DNA of 64,000 nucleotides from Thermoleptolyngbya sichuanensis A183 (GTDB lineage: Bacteria > Cyanobacteriota > Cyanobacteriia > Elainellales > Elainellaceae). Each line of letters starts with the position of its first letter. Position 1 is the stretch's first letter. Of this stretch, positions 1 to 9,552 are shown piece after piece. The stretch is taken from positions 5,146,001 through 5,210,000 of the forward strand of contig NZ_CP053661.1 in NCBI RefSeq assembly GCF_013177315.1, written 5' to 3'. The notes under the pieces are model-generated. The model was not told where the DNA came from. It worked only from the letters and a program-made list of their open reading frames with translations, and searched no databases. Position numbers and translations under genes: made by a program.

Positions 1-690
1 CAGCGGGTTTTGCGTCCTACTAATCGCCTGTTGCAGCGTCGTCACCACCTGCGATGCAATCCAGATCGCGTCGATCGCCTCATGCGGTCGCGCCCCATGC
101 CCCGATTCGCCCATAATCACCAGTTCCAAATCGTCCGCCGCCGCCGTCAGCGCCCCATAGCGAATCCCCACCGATCCCCCCGGAATCGTCGGAAACGTGT
201 GAACCCCAAAGATAGCCGTCACGCCCTCCATCACCCCATCACGAATCATCCAGCCTGCGCCCTGCGCCGTTTCCTCCGCAGGCTGAAACAAGAACCGAAT
301 CGTGCCTGGAAACTGAATCCCCAACTGCGCCAGCACCATCGCTGTCCCCAGCCCCACAGTGGTATGCACATCATGACCGCAGGCGTGCATAATTCCCGGC
401 TGCCGCGAAGCAAATTCCAGGCCTGTACGCTCCTGAATTGGCAGCGCATCCATATCCGTGCGAATTGCCAACATTCGGGAGTCTCTGTCTGTGCCGCGCA
501 GTTCTGCCACTACGCCTGTCTTGCCGACTAGTTCCTGCACATGCAGTCCACAAGACGACACCACACCTGAAACATAAGCAGCCGTCTGGTATTCCTGTCC
601 GCTCAGTTCAGGATGGCTATGCAGATGGCGGCGAATTTCAACCAGTCGGGGGGCAAGGCTCGCAGCAAGATCTTTAATTTGGCTCAGCAT
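1..690 (-). CDS. M20-family amidohydrolase/peptidase, N-terminal part
   Basis: The frame is open from an ATG at 690 to the window edge, giving 230 residues; the C-terminal half lies outside. The translation carries the M20 dinuclear-metal signatures: RTDMDALP near residues 77-84, HACGHD at 102-107 and the catalytic Glu pair in QPAEE at 137-140. These match N-acyl-amino-acid / hippurate-type amidohydrolases, which cleave an amide bond next to a carboxylate, usually in the cytoplasm. No signal peptide is seen. The lid domain begins around residue 180. The exact substrate (IAA-amino acid, hippurate, N-acetyl-diaminopimelate) cannot be told from this part. It is divergent from the SPFH gene to its right, and about 200 bp of shared upstream DNA separates them. 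Confidence 0.88.
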   Translation of the reverse strand, partial: MLSQIKDLAASLAPRLVEIRRHLHSHPELSGQEYQTAAYVSGVVSSCGLHVQELVGKTGVVAELRGTDRDSRMLAIRTDMDALPIQERTGLEFASRQPGIMHACGHDVHTTVGLGTAMVLAQLGIQFPGTIRFLFQPAEETAQGAGWMIRDGVMEGVTAIFGVHTFPTIPGGSVGIRYGALTAAADDLELVIMGESGHGARPHEAIDAIWIASQVVTTLQQAISRTQNPL

Positions 691-895
691 GGAGACAGAC
701 AATGGTAGAGGTTAACCTCATAATAAAGAGTTGTTAAGAAAAGGTTCTACTGGCCGCCTCCATCACCTCATCACCCTATCACGGTTCATCCGTACCAAAT
801 CCCGCCACAAAGGATACATTAGAGGAACAGTCTCTTCTCTATAGTCTTTCTCCCTACTCTCTTCTCTCTAACGCTGCTTTGGAGAATCGCACCCT

Positions 896-1738
896 ATGGA
901 GTCCATCGTTGCTGCCCTTGCTCTCCTAATTGTGGGTTACACTGTCGGCTCCGTCAGAATCATCAATCAGGGCACCGAGGCGCTAGTAGAGCGACTCGGG
1001 AAGTTTCACCGCAAGCTCACGGCAGGGCTGAATTTTGTGGTGCCGTTCCTCGACACGATTGTTCTAGAAGAATCCACCCGGGAGCGCGTGCTGGATATCG
1101 ACAAGCAAAAGGCGATTACCGGGGACAACGTATCGGCTGACGTAGACGCGGTAGTCTACTGGCGAATTTTGCAGCTAGAGCGCACGTTCTATGCCGTGGA
1201 AAATATTGAGGAAGCGCTGGAGAGCCTAGTGACGACGACGCTCCGTTCCGAAATTGGGCGAATGAGTCTGGCTCAGACTTTTTCCTCTAGAAACGAGATC
1301 AACCAGGCCTTGCTGCACCAGCTTGACGAAGCAACTGCAACCTGGGGCGTGAAGGTGACGCGGGTGGAGGTGCAGAGCATTGAGCCTGCCCCAGATGTGC
1401 TGCGGGCAATGGAGCTAGAACGTGCTGCCGAAAGTAAAAAGAAGGCGGCTATTTCTGAAGCGCAGGGCAAAAAACAGGCGGCAATTGAAGAAGCCGAGGG
1501 TGCAGTGCAGTCCATGAAGATGATTGCGGATGCGCTAAAGTCTCAGCCCAATAGCCGGGAGATTATGAAATATCTGGTCGCACAACGATACGTCGATGCC
1601 AGCTATCGACTCGGCGACAGCCCAAACTCCAAAATTGTGTTCATGGACCCGAAGGCACTGACCGAAGCCCTGAGCGAATTAATCGATCCTAATGCTCCAC
1701 CACCCAGTCAGCATCCCCTAAATCCGCCCAAAGAGTAA
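896..1738 (+). CDS. SPFH/band 7 (stomatin-like) membrane protein
   Basis: A 280-residue protein with one N-terminal hydrophobic segment (about residues 3-20), then the SPFH/band 7 fold: INQGTEALVERLGKFHR at about 23-39, VDAVVYWRI near 83-91 and TTTLRSEIGRMSL near 111-123. A charged Ala/Glu/Lys-rich helix follows at about 165-215 (flotillin/stomatin coiled coil), and a Pro-rich tail ends it. Family members form ring-like oligomers at the inner membrane and help membrane protein quality control or microdomain organisation (family knowledge). The usual slipin/QmcA partner, an NfeD-like gene, is not adjacent here. The upstream region is pyrimidine-rich, and a TTTGGAG stretch precedes the ATG by about 14 bases. 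The specific role is unknown. Confidence 0.88.
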   Translation: MESIVAALALLIVGYTVGSVRIINQGTEALVERLGKFHRKLTAGLNFVVPFLDTIVLEESTRERVLDIDKQKAITGDNVSADVDAVVYWRILQLERTFYAVENIEEALESLVTTTLRSEIGRMSLAQTFSSRNEINQALLHQLDEATATWGVKVTRVEVQSIEPAPDVLRAMELERAAESKKKAAISEAQGKKQAAIEEAEGAVQSMKMIADALKSQPNSREIMKYLVAQRYVDASYRLGDSPNSKIVFMDPKALTEALSELIDPNAPPPSQHPLNPPKE

Positions 1739-1804
1739 TAGGCCTCTCTTGACTCTAGTGTCCTGCTAAAACGGACGGAGTAGAGGTATCGAGCTTCACG
1801 AAGA

Positions 1805-1846
1805 CTTGATGCAGGCTTGACATGCATCGGCCGGGCTTGCATCAAG
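1805..1846. repeat. Imperfect inverted repeat covering the prfA stop codon
   Basis: The arms CTTGATGCA (1805-1813) and TGCATCAAG (1838-1846) pair exactly. Four further inner pairs (two G-U) extend the stem. The prfA stop codon (1842-1844, minus strand) sits inside the right arm. No T-run follows on either strand, so a simple Rho-independent terminator is not supported. The same core words (TTGATGCA, ATCGGCCG, TTGCATCAA) recur in the last CRISPR spacer at 32466-32505. Confidence 0.6.
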
Positions 1847-2933
1847 AAGACGCAGCCATTTCCTCCAGTCGCTCTTGCTGGTCTTTGGAAATGCAAGATT
1901 GAATCAGGTCTTCTAAATCGCCTTCAAGGACGGCGTTGAGACTAAAGTTTTGGTTTAAGCGATGGTCGGTGACACGATTGTCCTTGTAGTTGTAAGTCCG
2001 AATTTTTTCGGAGCGTTCACCCGTACCAACCTGAGAGCGGCGCATTGAGGTGACGGCTTCTTGCTGTTCTCGCAGCTTGATTTCGTAGAGCTTGGCTCGC
2101 AAGATTTGCATGGCACGTTCGCGGTTTTGAAGCTGCGATCGCTCTTCGGTGCAAAATACGCGAATGCCTGTTGGCTTGTGGATCAGGTCAACAGCGGTTT
2201 CCACCTTGTTCACGTTCTGCCCGCCTGCGCCACCCGATCGCGCTGTTTTTAGCTCAATATCCTTTGGATCGATTTCCACTTCCACATCATCGACTTCCGG
2301 CATGATAGCGACCGTCGCCGTCGAGGTGTGAACCCGCCCGCCTGCTTCCGTCACGGGGACTCGCTGCACTCGATGAACGCCAGCCTCGAACTTGAGCTTG
2401 CTGTATACCTGGTCGCCCTGAATTTCCAAAATGGCTTCTTTAAAGCCGCCCATATCCGCCAGCGACTCGCTGACCATCTTGACCCGCCAGTTTTGGCTTT
2501 CGGCGTATCGGGAATACATTCGCAGCAGGTCACCCGCCCAAATGCTAGCCTCGTCGCCACCTGCACCCGCCCGGATCTCCAGCATGATGTTCTTGTCATC
2601 GTTGGGATCTCGCGGCAGCAGCAGCACCTTTAGCCGATTTTCCAGGTGCGCGATTTTTTCTTCTAGCTCGTCCACTTCCAGCGCCGCCATTTCCCGCAGT
2701 TCTGCGTCGCCACCCGCGTCTTTCAGAATCTGTCGCGCCCCTTCTAGGTCGCTTTGGGCTTTTTTCCATGCGTCAAAGGTCGTCACCGTTTCTTCTAGTG
2801 ACGACCGAGTTTTAGCAAGCTTCTGGAACTCCGTGGGATCGGTTGCAATATCGGGATCAGCTAGCCGCCGCGTCAGTTCGTGAAAGGTTTGCTCTACAGA
2901 ATTCAGCTTGTCGAGAAGATAGGCTTCTGCCAT
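1842..2933 (-). CDS. prfA: Peptide chain release factor 1
   Basis: 363 residues from the ATG at 2933, the usual RF1 length. An upstream in-frame start at 2981 would add 16 residues that do not look like RF1. The GGQ peptidyl-tRNA hydrolysis motif is at residues 237-239 ([14 protein letters not shown] context), and the stop-codon recognition tripeptide PVT is at 193-195, which marks a UAA/UAG reader (RF1, not RF2). [10 protein letters not shown] at 121-130 is the conserved domain 2 entry. It is the last gene of the long minus-strand ribosomal block, 99 bases after rpmE, an arrangement known in other cyanobacteria. Its stop codon lies in an inverted repeat. Confidence 0.97.
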   Translation of the reverse strand: MAEAYLLDKLNSVEQTFHELTRRLADPDIATDPTEFQKLAKTRSSLEETVTTFDAWKKAQSDLEGARQILKDAGGDAELREMAALEVDELEEKIAHLENRLKVLLLPRDPNDDKNIMLEIRAGAGGDEASIWAGDLLRMYSRYAESQNWRVKMVSESLADMGGFKEAILEIQGDQVYSKLKFEAGVHRVQRVPVTEAGGRVHTSTATVAIMPEVDDVEVEIDPKDIELKTARSGGAGGQNVNKVETAVDLIHKPTGIRVFCTEERSQLQNRERAMQILRAKLYEIKLREQQEAVTSMRRSQVGTGERSEKIRTYNYKDNRVTDHRLNQNFSLNAVLEGDLEDLIQSCISKDQQERLEEMAASS

Positions 2934-3032
2934 AACGGTGGGAGTGGGAAAGAACGATAGGTGAGGCGAAGGGTTCGCCACCCGTGAGGGTCAAAATTCA
3001 GAAAATGGAGGCGATCGCCAATTTTCCTATCG

Positions 3033-3281
3033 CTACTTCTTCTTATCCGCCGCTGCGCCATCGCCTGTGCGCGAGTCGGTCATCCCATACTTCCGCAAGA
3101 AGCGCTCCACGCGACCCTCAGTGTCGATAATCTTCTGAGTGCCCGTGTAGAAGGGATGGTTTCCAGACCACACATCGACGTGCAGTTCGGGCTTAGTGGA
3201 ACCAACGGTCGTGACCAATTCACCGTTGCAGTAGACCTTGGCTTCAGGATACCAAGTAGGATGGATGTCAGGCTTCGGCAT
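3033..3281 (-). CDS. rpmE: 50S ribosomal protein L31 (bL31), Cys-poor form
   Basis: 82 residues from the ATG at 3281, beginning MPKPDIHPTWYPEAKV; the longer frame from 3308 adds nine unlikely residues. WSGNHPFYTGTQKI near residues 38-51 is the L31 core. The zinc-binding Cys pair normally just before HPFYTG is missing (WSGN instead), and only one Cys (residue 18) remains, so this is the zinc-free C-minus form. The tail is Lys/Asp-rich. It sits between rpsI and prfA. L31 bridges the 50S and 30S head regions. Confidence 0.95.
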   Translation of the reverse strand: MPKPDIHPTWYPEAKVYCNGELVTTVGSTKPELHVDVWSGNHPFYTGTQKIIDTEGRVERFLRKYGMTDSRTGDGAAADKKK

Positions 3282-3383
3282 AGCAGTCTCAAGTCTGTTG
3301 CTTTTCAAGGGTTGTCAAGGATTGTCAAACGGTCAATGCAGGCAATCGGGCAAGGTGCAGCCTACATCGCCCCTACAGCCAGT

Positions 3384-3797
3384 CTAGCGCTTCGAGTATT
3401 GGGGAGCCTTGCGGGCCTTGTGCAGACCGTACTTCTTCCGCTCCTTAGCACGGGGATCGCGGGTCAAGTAGCCTTCAATTTTCAGCGGCTTGCGGTTCTC
3501 AGGGTCTAGCTCGCAGAGCGCTCGCGCTACACCCAGGCGGATTGAGTCTGCCTGTCCGGTCAGTCCGCCACCCGTTGCATTCACCAACACGTCGTATTCA
3601 TTTTCCAGTCCCAGGGTTTCCAGCGGCGCTTTGGCGATCGCCAAATAGGATGGGTTGAACTGGAGATACTCTTCTCCGGGGCGGCCATTCACGATCAGCT
3701 TACCCGTACCAGGCACCAGCCGAACGCGGGCGATCGCCGACTTGCGACGACCCGTCCCCCAATACACAACACGACCAGACTTCTCAGTAGCTTGCAT
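3384..3797 (-). CDS. rpsI: 30S ribosomal protein S9 (uS9)
   Basis: 137 residues. [16 protein letters not shown] near residues 12-27 is the S9 signature, and the protein ends in the conserved basic KAPQYSKR tail that reaches the P-site tRNA anticodon arm. The start at 3797 is two bases from the rplM stop, with a GGAGAG Shine-Dalgarno inside the rplM end, so the two are translationally coupled as in most bacteria. About 100 bases separate it from rpmE downstream. Confidence 0.97.
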   Translation of the reverse strand: MQATEKSGRVVYWGTGRRKSAIARVRLVPGTGKLIVNGRPGEEYLQFNPSYLAIAKAPLETLGLENEYDVLVNATGGGLTGQADSIRLGVARALCELDPENRKPLKIEGYLTRDPRAKERKKYGLHKARKAPQYSKR

Positions 3798-3799
3798 TC

Positions 3800-4252
3800 T
3801 TAATTCTCTCCAGGAATCGTTTTAATTGTCAAAACTTCGGGCTGCTGAGCCGCATGAGGATGGGTCGGACCCGCGTAGACCTTGAGCTTAGTAAACAACT
3901 GGCGACCCAAAGAGTTCTTCGGCAACATCCCCTTCACGGCTTGTTCTACAATCCGTTCTGGCAGGCGAGACTGGAGCTTGGTAAAGTTCTCCACCTTCAT
4001 GCCGCCGGGCCGCCCAGAATGACGACGGTAGAGCTTTTGAGTGCGCTTTTTGCCCGTCACGTCTACTTTCTCAGCATTCACGATGATTACGAAATCACCC
4101 GTGTCCAGATGCGGCGTAAAGGCCGGCTTGTTTTTGCCGCGCAGCACATTGGCGACTTCGCTGGCCAGCCGTCCGAGGCGCTGATCGGTCGCATCGACGA
4201 CGTACCACTTACGCTCAATTTCGGTTGTGGGAGGAAGATAGGTCTTGTTCAT
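3800..4252 (-). CDS. rplM: 50S ribosomal protein L13 (uL13)
   Basis: 150 residues with the L13 core [25 protein letters not shown] (about residues 16-40, quoted here in part), followed by the [12 protein letters not shown] and GGMKVENF segments. L13 is an early 23S rRNA assembly protein. It lies about 100 bases after truA and directly before rpsI. The MNKTYLPP start is normal for cyanobacterial L13. Confidence 0.97.
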   Translation of the reverse strand: MNKTYLPPTTEIERKWYVVDATDQRLGRLASEVANVLRGKNKPAFTPHLDTGDFVIIVNAEKVDVTGKKRTQKLYRRHSGRPGGMKVENFTKLQSRLPERIVEQAVKGMLPKNSLGRQLFTKLKVYAGPTHPHAAQQPEVLTIKTIPGEN

Positions 4253-4354
4253 GATGTTCTATCGGGTTCCAGGAGGGTCAAAGGGTCAGGAAAGGCTCGT
4301 AGGAGGCTCAGAGTAGGAGGCTTAGGCAAAAGAGGAAAAAGGCTTGACGACGCA

Positions 4355-5251
4355 CTAGCTAGACGAGGCAACGGCGATCGCTGGCTCGGTCAGCGGCAAG
4401 AGGAACTGGGGCTGCGTGTCATACCAGAGGCTCGGCTCAAAGGGCGAATCAGGATAGCCTACGCGCAGCAAGCAGAGTCCCTGCGGCGGAGCGGCATACT
4501 TTACCTCGTCCCGGCGCTGCTCTTGCCAGAGGCGGGTAAACTCGGTGGGCGATCGCTCTCCCCGTCCCACGTCAACCAGCATTCCCACCAGCAGACGCAC
4601 CATGCCGTAGAGGAACCCACTCGCCTGAATCTCTAGCTGCACAAAGGGCCCGCGTCGGACGCACTCTACCGCCTGCACATCGACCCAGGAATGAGCCCGC
4701 TTCGAGCCAGCCCGGTGAAATGCCGCCAAATGCTGTCGCCCCAGCAATGGGGTCAGCGCTTTCTGCATGGCTTCAACATCCAGCGGCGCATGGTAATAGT
4801 GCCAACTAAAGGGGCGGACAAACAAATTGGGGCAAGCGTCGGTGTAGAGCGTATAGCGATAGCGTCGCCAAATCGCTGAAAACCGAGCGTGCCAGGAACG
4901 ATCCACCGGGGCCGAAGCCCGAATCAGCACGTCTTCTGGCAGGCGGCTATTGAGAATATCGCGCCAGCGGTAGGGCGGTATCAGGGTCGCCGCATCAAAA
5001 TGAGCCACCTGAGCGGCTGCGTGAACGCCAGAATCGGTTCGCCCTGCGCCATGCAGCGTCACAGAATGCCCCAGCACAGCGGCGATCGCCCGCTCAATTT
5101 CTTCCTGGACGGTGCGATGCTGCGCCTGCCGCTGCCAGCCGTGAAACCGAGTGCCTAGGTATTGAATGACCAAGGCAACCCGTTGTGAGTCTACCGAGCA
5201 GGCTTCCCCTGAACTAGCAGACTCCTTTAGCGTTGGCAGCGCGATCGCCAT
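4355..5251 (-). CDS. truA: tRNA pseudouridine(38-40) synthase
   Basis: 298 residues. The catalytic Asp is D73 in GAGRTDSGVHA (68-78). QYLGTRFHGWQRQ near 30-42 and IQASGFLYGMVRLLVGMLVDVGRG near 213-236 are further TruA motifs (the latter named in part). TruA isomerises U38-40 in the anticodon arm. The N-terminal 20 residues are not conserved in the family, so a later start is possible, but no better in-frame ATG with a ribosome site was found. It lies between rplQ and rplM, the normal cyanobacterial order. Confidence 0.95.
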   Translation of the reverse strand: MAIALPTLKESASSGEACSVDSQRVALVIQYLGTRFHGWQRQAQHRTVQEEIERAIAAVLGHSVTLHGAGRTDSGVHAAAQVAHFDAATLIPPYRWRDILNSRLPEDVLIRASAPVDRSWHARFSAIWRRYRYTLYTDACPNLFVRPFSWHYYHAPLDVEAMQKALTPLLGRQHLAAFHRAGSKRAHSWVDVQAVECVRRGPFVQLEIQASGFLYGMVRLLVGMLVDVGRGERSPTEFTRLWQEQRRDEVKYAAPPQGLCLLRVGYPDSPFEPSLWYDTQPQFLLPLTEPAIAVASSS

Positions 5252-5269
5252 AGCCAGATGCCTACATCC

Positions 5270-5620
5270 TCAAGTCAGTTCGATAATCGCCATTTCAGCA
5301 TTATCGCCCCGGCGGCTTACGGTTCGCTGAATGCGAGTGTAGCCCCCATTGCGATCGCCATAGCGCTCCTTCGCACCCTCAAACAGGGCGTGAACAAGCT
5401 GCTTGTCATAAAGGTAGCCCAGAACCTCACGTCGAGCAGCCAGAGAGCCGTCCTTTGCAAGCGTAATCATTCGCTCTGCTTCGGAACGAACTGCCTTGGC
5501 CCGCACCTTGGTCGTTGTGATGCGACCGTGACGAATGAGCTCGGTAGTCAGCGCTCTGAGGAGAGCGCGCCGCTGATCTGCGGGCTTACCCAGTTGTGGA
5601 ACACGACGACGGTGACGCAT
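5270..5620 (-). CDS. rplQ: 50S ribosomal protein L17 (bL17)
   Basis: 116 residues, the compact L17 form. [20 protein letters not shown] opens the protein and [20 protein letters not shown] is the family core at about residues 33-52. It follows rpoA by about 117 bases, the usual end of the alpha operon, and leads into truA with an 18-base gap. L17 lies near the peptide exit tunnel of the 50S subunit. Confidence 0.97.
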   Translation of the reverse strand: MRHRRRVPQLGKPADQRRALLRALTTELIRHGRITTTKVRAKAVRSEAERMITLAKDGSLAARREVLGYLYDKQLVHALFEGAKERYGDRNGGYTRIQRTVSRRGDNAEMAIIELT

Positions 5621-5737
5621 ATCACTTAGAAATTAAACTAAACAGCAAAACGAAAGCAGCACGGTAAAGTCCCCACCCAAAGTCCTTAACCCTTGCCCAG
5701 CCCCAATACGGCACAGCAAGCTAGAACCCCAACGACC

Positions 5738-6685
5738 TTAACCAGTCTTGGCAGGCTTTTCATGGGGCAAGGTAATCCCCATGCGAGTTTGAAGCGCCTC
5801 GATCACCTCTTCGGCAGACTTAGCACCAAAGTTTTTGATTTCTAACAAATCTTCTTGGGAGTACTCCAGTAAATCCGCCACTGTATTGATCTGGGCCCGT
5901 TTCAGACAGTTGTAGGCGCGAACCGAAAGATTCAGTTCCTCAATCAAGATCTGGTTGTGGGGATCTTCATCATCCGGGAAGATGGGCCCAATGTCATCAA
6001 TCGTGATGTCTTTCAGCGGGGTAAATAGATCCACCAGAATACTGGCAGCCTGACTCAGGGCATCTTGAGGAGTGATGCTACCATTCGTCCACACTTCCAT
6101 GATTAGGCGATCTTTTTCTAGAGATCCGCCAACCCGTGCATCCTCAACGGTGTAATTCACCTTACGCACAGGCATGAAAATTGAGTCGATCTGCAAATAA
6201 TCAACCGCCGAAGAGTCATCCCGGCTCCGATCAATGGCTCGATAGCCGATGCCCTTCTCGATCTTAAACTCCATCTCCAGCACAGAACCTGCGGAAACTG
6301 TCGCGATGTGCTGAGTCTCATCCACCACTTCGACATCAGATGGAAGATCGAAGTAAGCAGAGGTGACCTCCAGCGGGCCCTCCACCCGAAGCCGTCCAAT
6401 CTGGGGCTGAGAAGAGTAACTCTTCAGCACGACTTCCTTCATGTTCAGCAGGATGTCGAGGGCATCCTCTTTCACACCCGGCACGGTCATAAACTCATGC
6501 GTCACCCCTGCAATGCGGACTGCCGTAACCGCAGCCCCCTCTAGGTTCGACAGCAGCACACGTCGGAGTGCATTTCCGACCGTCGTACCCTGACCCCGCT
6601 CCAAAGGCTCAAGAACAAACTTGCTGTATAGACTCTGGTTTTTCCCTGTTTCGGACTCTATGCACTCAACCTTGAAATGTGCCAT
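5738..6685 (-). CDS. rpoA: DNA-directed RNA polymerase subunit alpha
   Basis: 315 residues from the ATG at 6685 (MAHFKVECIES). A longer GTG frame from 6712 is rejected because AGAGAGG lies just upstream of the ATG and cyanobacterial alpha subunits begin at this point. The N-terminal dimerisation/assembly domain spans about 1-230, including RGQGTTVGNALRRVLLS. The C-terminal domain (about 240-315) has the LNLSVRAYNCLKRAQI helix used for UP-element and activator contacts. It follows rpsK in the alpha operon. Confidence 0.98.
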   Translation of the reverse strand: MAHFKVECIESETGKNQSLYSKFVLEPLERGQGTTVGNALRRVLLSNLEGAAVTAVRIAGVTHEFMTVPGVKEDALDILLNMKEVVLKSYSSQPQIGRLRVEGPLEVTSAYFDLPSDVEVVDETQHIATVSAGSVLEMEFKIEKGIGYRAIDRSRDDSSAVDYLQIDSIFMPVRKVNYTVEDARVGGSLEKDRLIMEVWTNGSITPQDALSQAASILVDLFTPLKDITIDDIGPIFPDDEDPHNQILIEELNLSVRAYNCLKRAQINTVADLLEYSQEDLLEIKNFGAKSAEEVIEALQTRMGITLPHEKPAKTG

Positions 6686-6919
6686 AGACCAACCTCTCTT
6701 CTCCTTAGCCACAGAAGGCAGGCAACCTTCTTATGTTTTCAATGTTCTCGTCTGCCAGCGCTCTATCCCCTTGCTCTGGAGAAACAAAACCTGACTGGTC
6801 AGCCTAGCAAAGATATCAACCGTCGAAACAAAAACCAGCGCTTTATCCCTCAACTGAATCCGCTCGACTCCCTGCTTGCTGAGCTTCCGGCAGTCCTTGC
6901 CCCAACAAAGCAGGAAAAA

Positions 6920-7315
6920 CTAGACTCGACGCCGCTTGGGAGGACGACAGCCGTTGTGTGGGATAGGCGTTACGTCGCGGATTAGTGTGATTTCCAGTCC
7001 AGCGCCCTGGAGCGCTCGAATGGCAGTCTCCCGTCCTGACCCGGGCCCACTGACCATCACCTCAATCTGACGCATTCCCTGATCCATGGCACGACGAGCC
7101 GCATTTTCAGCAGCAGTCTGAGCCGCAAAAGGGGTTCCTTTCTTGGCCCCTTTGAAGCCGCTGGAGCCAGCAGAGGCCCAAGAAATCGCCTCTCCGTTTG
7201 CGTCCGTGATCGTCACGATCGTGTTGTTGAATGTGGACTGGATATGGGCAACGCCGCTGGGGATGTTCTTCTTTTGCTTCTTGGGGCCAGTTCGTTTCGT
7301 GGGTTGTCGAGCCAT
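6920..7315 (-). CDS. rpsK: 30S ribosomal protein S11 (uS11)
   Basis: 131 residues. The core [22 protein letters not shown] and the C-terminal [16 protein letters not shown] tail are both typical of uS11. S11 lies on the platform of the 30S subunit by the mRNA exit channel. It follows rpsM after an unusually long 356-base spacer and precedes rpoA. Confidence 0.98.
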   Translation of the reverse strand: MARQPTKRTGPKKQKKNIPSGVAHIQSTFNNTIVTITDANGEAISWASAGSSGFKGAKKGTPFAAQTAAENAARRAMDQGMRQIEVMVSGPGSGRETAIRALQGAGLEITLIRDVTPIPHNGCRPPKRRRV

Positions 7316-7671
7316 TTCTCTTCGCTAAGTCTAGGAATAGGGTTTACTTTGTCAAACCAAGGGTAGTCAAACTGTTAGGACAGGGAAATAGATTCAGAGG
7401 GATGGGGTGAATAGGCGTGGAAGATTGGACTGGCAGCACTTGAGAGGAAAGTAGAAGGGCGATCGCACTCAAACAGCCTTAGAGCCAGGACTAAAAGCCT
7501 TCCCGCCCGCAACTATCTCGATCGCTGAGGCAAGTAGGTCAAGCAATCAGATACAACCACACCAAAGAGGGAACAAAACCAACGCGCTAATTCACTTCTG
7601 GCAAAAGCGGCCTGACAAAGAACCACGCACTGGTTCACACAAGTCCGCTAGCACCACCCTCAACCTATCGT
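7316..7671. other. 356 bp spacer inside the alpha operon (rpsM-rpsK)
   Basis: No open frame, tRNA or clear terminator was found. It contains a GCGATCGC site near 7460 and otherwise unremarkable mixed sequence. Its length inside an operon whose genes are usually close together suggests it may hold an internal promoter, but no convincing -35/-10 pair could be assigned. Confidence 0.4.
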
Positions 7672-8055
7672 CTACTTCTTGCCAGGAGCCTTCTTCTTGC
7701 CAGCCACCGTGCGCCGACCGCCGCGACGGGTTCGAGCATTCGTGCGAGTCCGCTGTCCGCGAACGGGTAGACCCATCCGGTGCCGCCGGCCGCGGTAGGT
7801 GCCGATGTCCATCAGGCGCTTAATGTTCAGGGATTCCAAACGTCTGAGGTCACCCTCGACCTCATAGTCAGACTCCACCGTTTCGCGCAGGGCTGCAACA
7901 TCTGCGTCGCTCAGATCCTTAACGCGAGTATCGGGGTTCACACCCGTCTTCGCAAGGATTGCTTTGGATCGGGTCAGCCCGATGCCATAGATATAGGTCA
8001 AACCGATTTCAACACGCTTATCGCGAGGAAGATCCACTCCGGCAATTCGTGCCAC
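7672..8055 (-). CDS. rpsM: 30S ribosomal protein S13 (uS13)
   Basis: 127 residues. [20 protein letters not shown] opens the protein, [14 protein letters not shown] is the helix-two-turn-helix region, and [16 protein letters not shown] is the tRNA/rRNA-contacting C-terminal motif, followed by a Lys/Gly-rich tail. It lies 84 bases after rpmJ. S13 forms the B1 intersubunit bridges and touches the P-site tRNA. Confidence 0.98.
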   Translation of the reverse strand: MARIAGVDLPRDKRVEIGLTYIYGIGLTRSKAILAKTGVNPDTRVKDLSDADVAALRETVESDYEVEGDLRRLESLNIKRLMDIGTYRGRRHRMGLPVRGQRTRTNARTRRGGRRTVAGKKKAPGKK

Positions 8056-8139
8056 GCTTTGTACTCCTACTTCTGCCGCTCAGCAATGAACTCAACTTCA
8101 AACTGACCTAAGATTAGGTCGATTCAACCACTCAACGTA

Positions 8140-8253
8140 CTAACCCTGCCGTTGCTTATGCTTGGGGTTAGAACAAATCACCATAACTCGGCCGCGGCGA
8201 CGGATGACGCGACACTTCTCACAGATTTTCTTGACGGATGCTCGGACTTTCAT
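8140..8253 (-). CDS. rpmJ: 50S ribosomal protein L36 (bL36), zinc form
   Basis: A 37-residue gene, [14 protein letters not shown] at the start and NPKHKQRQG at the end. It keeps all four zinc ligands (C11, C14, C27 and His in the NPKH segment), so it is the C-plus form. It lies between infA and rpsM, its standard place. The short length and the clear ATG at 8253 leave little doubt. Confidence 0.96.
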   Translation of the reverse strand: MKVRASVKKICEKCRVIRRRGRVMVICSNPKHKQRQG

Positions 8254-8417
8254 GCCCCGAAATGTCCCAAATTTGAGTACTGACTACAAACCCAGTATCT
8301 TATCAACTTTTTAGATAGAATGTCAAGGAAAAGTCTCAGATTAAATATGCCGCCTGTGGGCAGGCGATCGCGCTAAACGCCATTAACAGCTACTAACACT
8401 TGAATGCAGTGCGTCTC

Positions 8418-8645
8418 CTACTTCTTATTTCGGAGGCGATAGGTAATTCGCCCTTTTGTCAGGTCGTAGGGTGTTAGCTCAACCTTGACGCGATCGCCCG
8501 GCAAAATTTTGATGTAATTTCGGCGAATCTTGCCCGAAATATGGGCCAAGACGTTAAATCCGTTGTCTAAGTCCACGCGAAACATGGCGTTGGGCAACGA
8601 ATCCGTTACCGTTCCTTCCATTTCAATCAGATCCTGTTTAGACAA
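8418..8645 (-). CDS. infA: Translation initiation factor IF-1
   Basis: 75 residues forming a single OB (S1-like) fold: [20 protein letters not shown] at the start, [20 protein letters not shown] in the middle and [11 protein letters not shown] at the end. IF-1 blocks the ribosomal A site during initiation. It lies between adk and rpmJ as in the spc/alpha junction of many bacteria. A 352-base spacer precedes it on the adk side and 164 bases follow, so it may have its own promoter. Confidence 0.98.
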   Translation of the reverse strand: MSKQDLIEMEGTVTDSLPNAMFRVDLDNGFNVLAHISGKIRRNYIKILPGDRVKVELTPYDLTKGRITYRLRNKK

Positions 8646-8997
8646 TGCATCCTCCTAAACTACAAACGATTCAAACCAGTGACTCAGACCATTGATCCAG
8701 ACCCCATAGCGCTTTGCAGCGTGCCAATTTACAGCCTAGAGCGATCCTGCCTCTCTGATGTTCCAAGCGGGTATTCCAAACATATCCATCACAAAGGGTC
8801 TTGAAGCAAACCGCTTTCATACCCCAGGGAACCGTTGAGTACCCTAAACACCTAAAAAATGCGCCATCTATAAAAAATGCGCCATCTATTAGATTAACAA
8901 ATACTCCAAGAACCTGCGTGTGTTGTTATCCGCGGCACGACCAATGAGCTTGGGACGGTCTATCTATACATGTTTTTTTCAAGCCAAGCTACGCTGC
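8646..8997. other. 352 bp spacer between adk and infA with an 18 bp tandem repeat
   Basis: No gene is seen. Two exact neighbouring copies of an 18 bp unit containing AAAAAATGCGCCATCT lie at about 8853-8888. The rest is unremarkable. It probably contains the infA promoter, though no clear -35/-10 pair was fixed. Confidence 0.45.
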
Positions 8998-9552
8998 TTA
9001 GCTGCTAATCAACTGGCGTAGCGCCGCCCCCACATGTTCAATGGATTGATTGCCATCGATTGAAACAAGCTGCTGGCGATCGCGATAAAAGTCAATCAGC
9101 GGCGCAGTTTGATTGCGGTATACCGCCAGACGAGTACGAATCACTTCCTCGTTATCGTCTGTCCGCCCTCGACCCAGGAGGCGGGCCACCAAAACCTCAT
9201 CGGGCACTTCCAAATTAACGACACAATCGCAGGACTGTTCAATTTCTGCCAATAGCTCATCGAGAAACTTGGCCTGCTCAACATTGCGAGGAAAGCCGTC
9301 CAAAATCCAGCCTCCTTGGGCATCTGGCTGGCTGAGGCGATCGCGCACCAAGTCCAGAATCAAAGCATCCGGCACCAGTTCCCCGCGATCCATGTAGGAC
9401 TGAGCCTTTTGCCCAAGCTCGGTTCCGCTTGCCACAGCAGCCCGCAAAATATCTCCTGTAGAAACATGAGGAATCGAAGAGCTAGCCGCTAGTTCGGCCG
9501 CCTGAGTTCCTTTGCCCGCTCCGGGCGGTCCTAAAAATATCAGTCGTGCCAC
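8998..9552 (-). CDS. adk: Adenylate kinase
   Basis: 184 residues, the short-LID type. The P-loop [10 protein letters not shown] is at residues 8-17, the AMP-binding STGDILR near 31-37, and the LID replaced by the short [16 protein letters not shown] segment. It interconverts ATP + AMP and 2 ADP in the cytoplasm. Its start is a GTG at 9552 that overlaps the secY stop by one base, so the two are translationally coupled. Confidence 0.97.
   Translation of the reverse strand: MARLIFLGPPGAGKGTQAAELAASSSIPHVSTGDILRAAVASGTELGQKAQSYMDRGELVPDALILDLVRDRLSQPDAQGGWILDGFPRNVEQAKFLDELLAEIEQSCDCVVNLEVPDEVLVARLLGRGRTDDNEEVIRTRLAVYRNQTAPLIDFYRDRQQLVSIDGNQSIEHVGAALRQLISS

Noticed and set aside
10-677. Plus-strand frames over the M20 peptidase
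   Set aside because: The minus strand encodes the peptidase with its metal-binding motifs, so these are shadows.
3854-4636. 260-residue plus-strand frame over rplM and truA
   Set aside because: Shadow of the two real minus-strand genes; low-complexity composition and no motifs.
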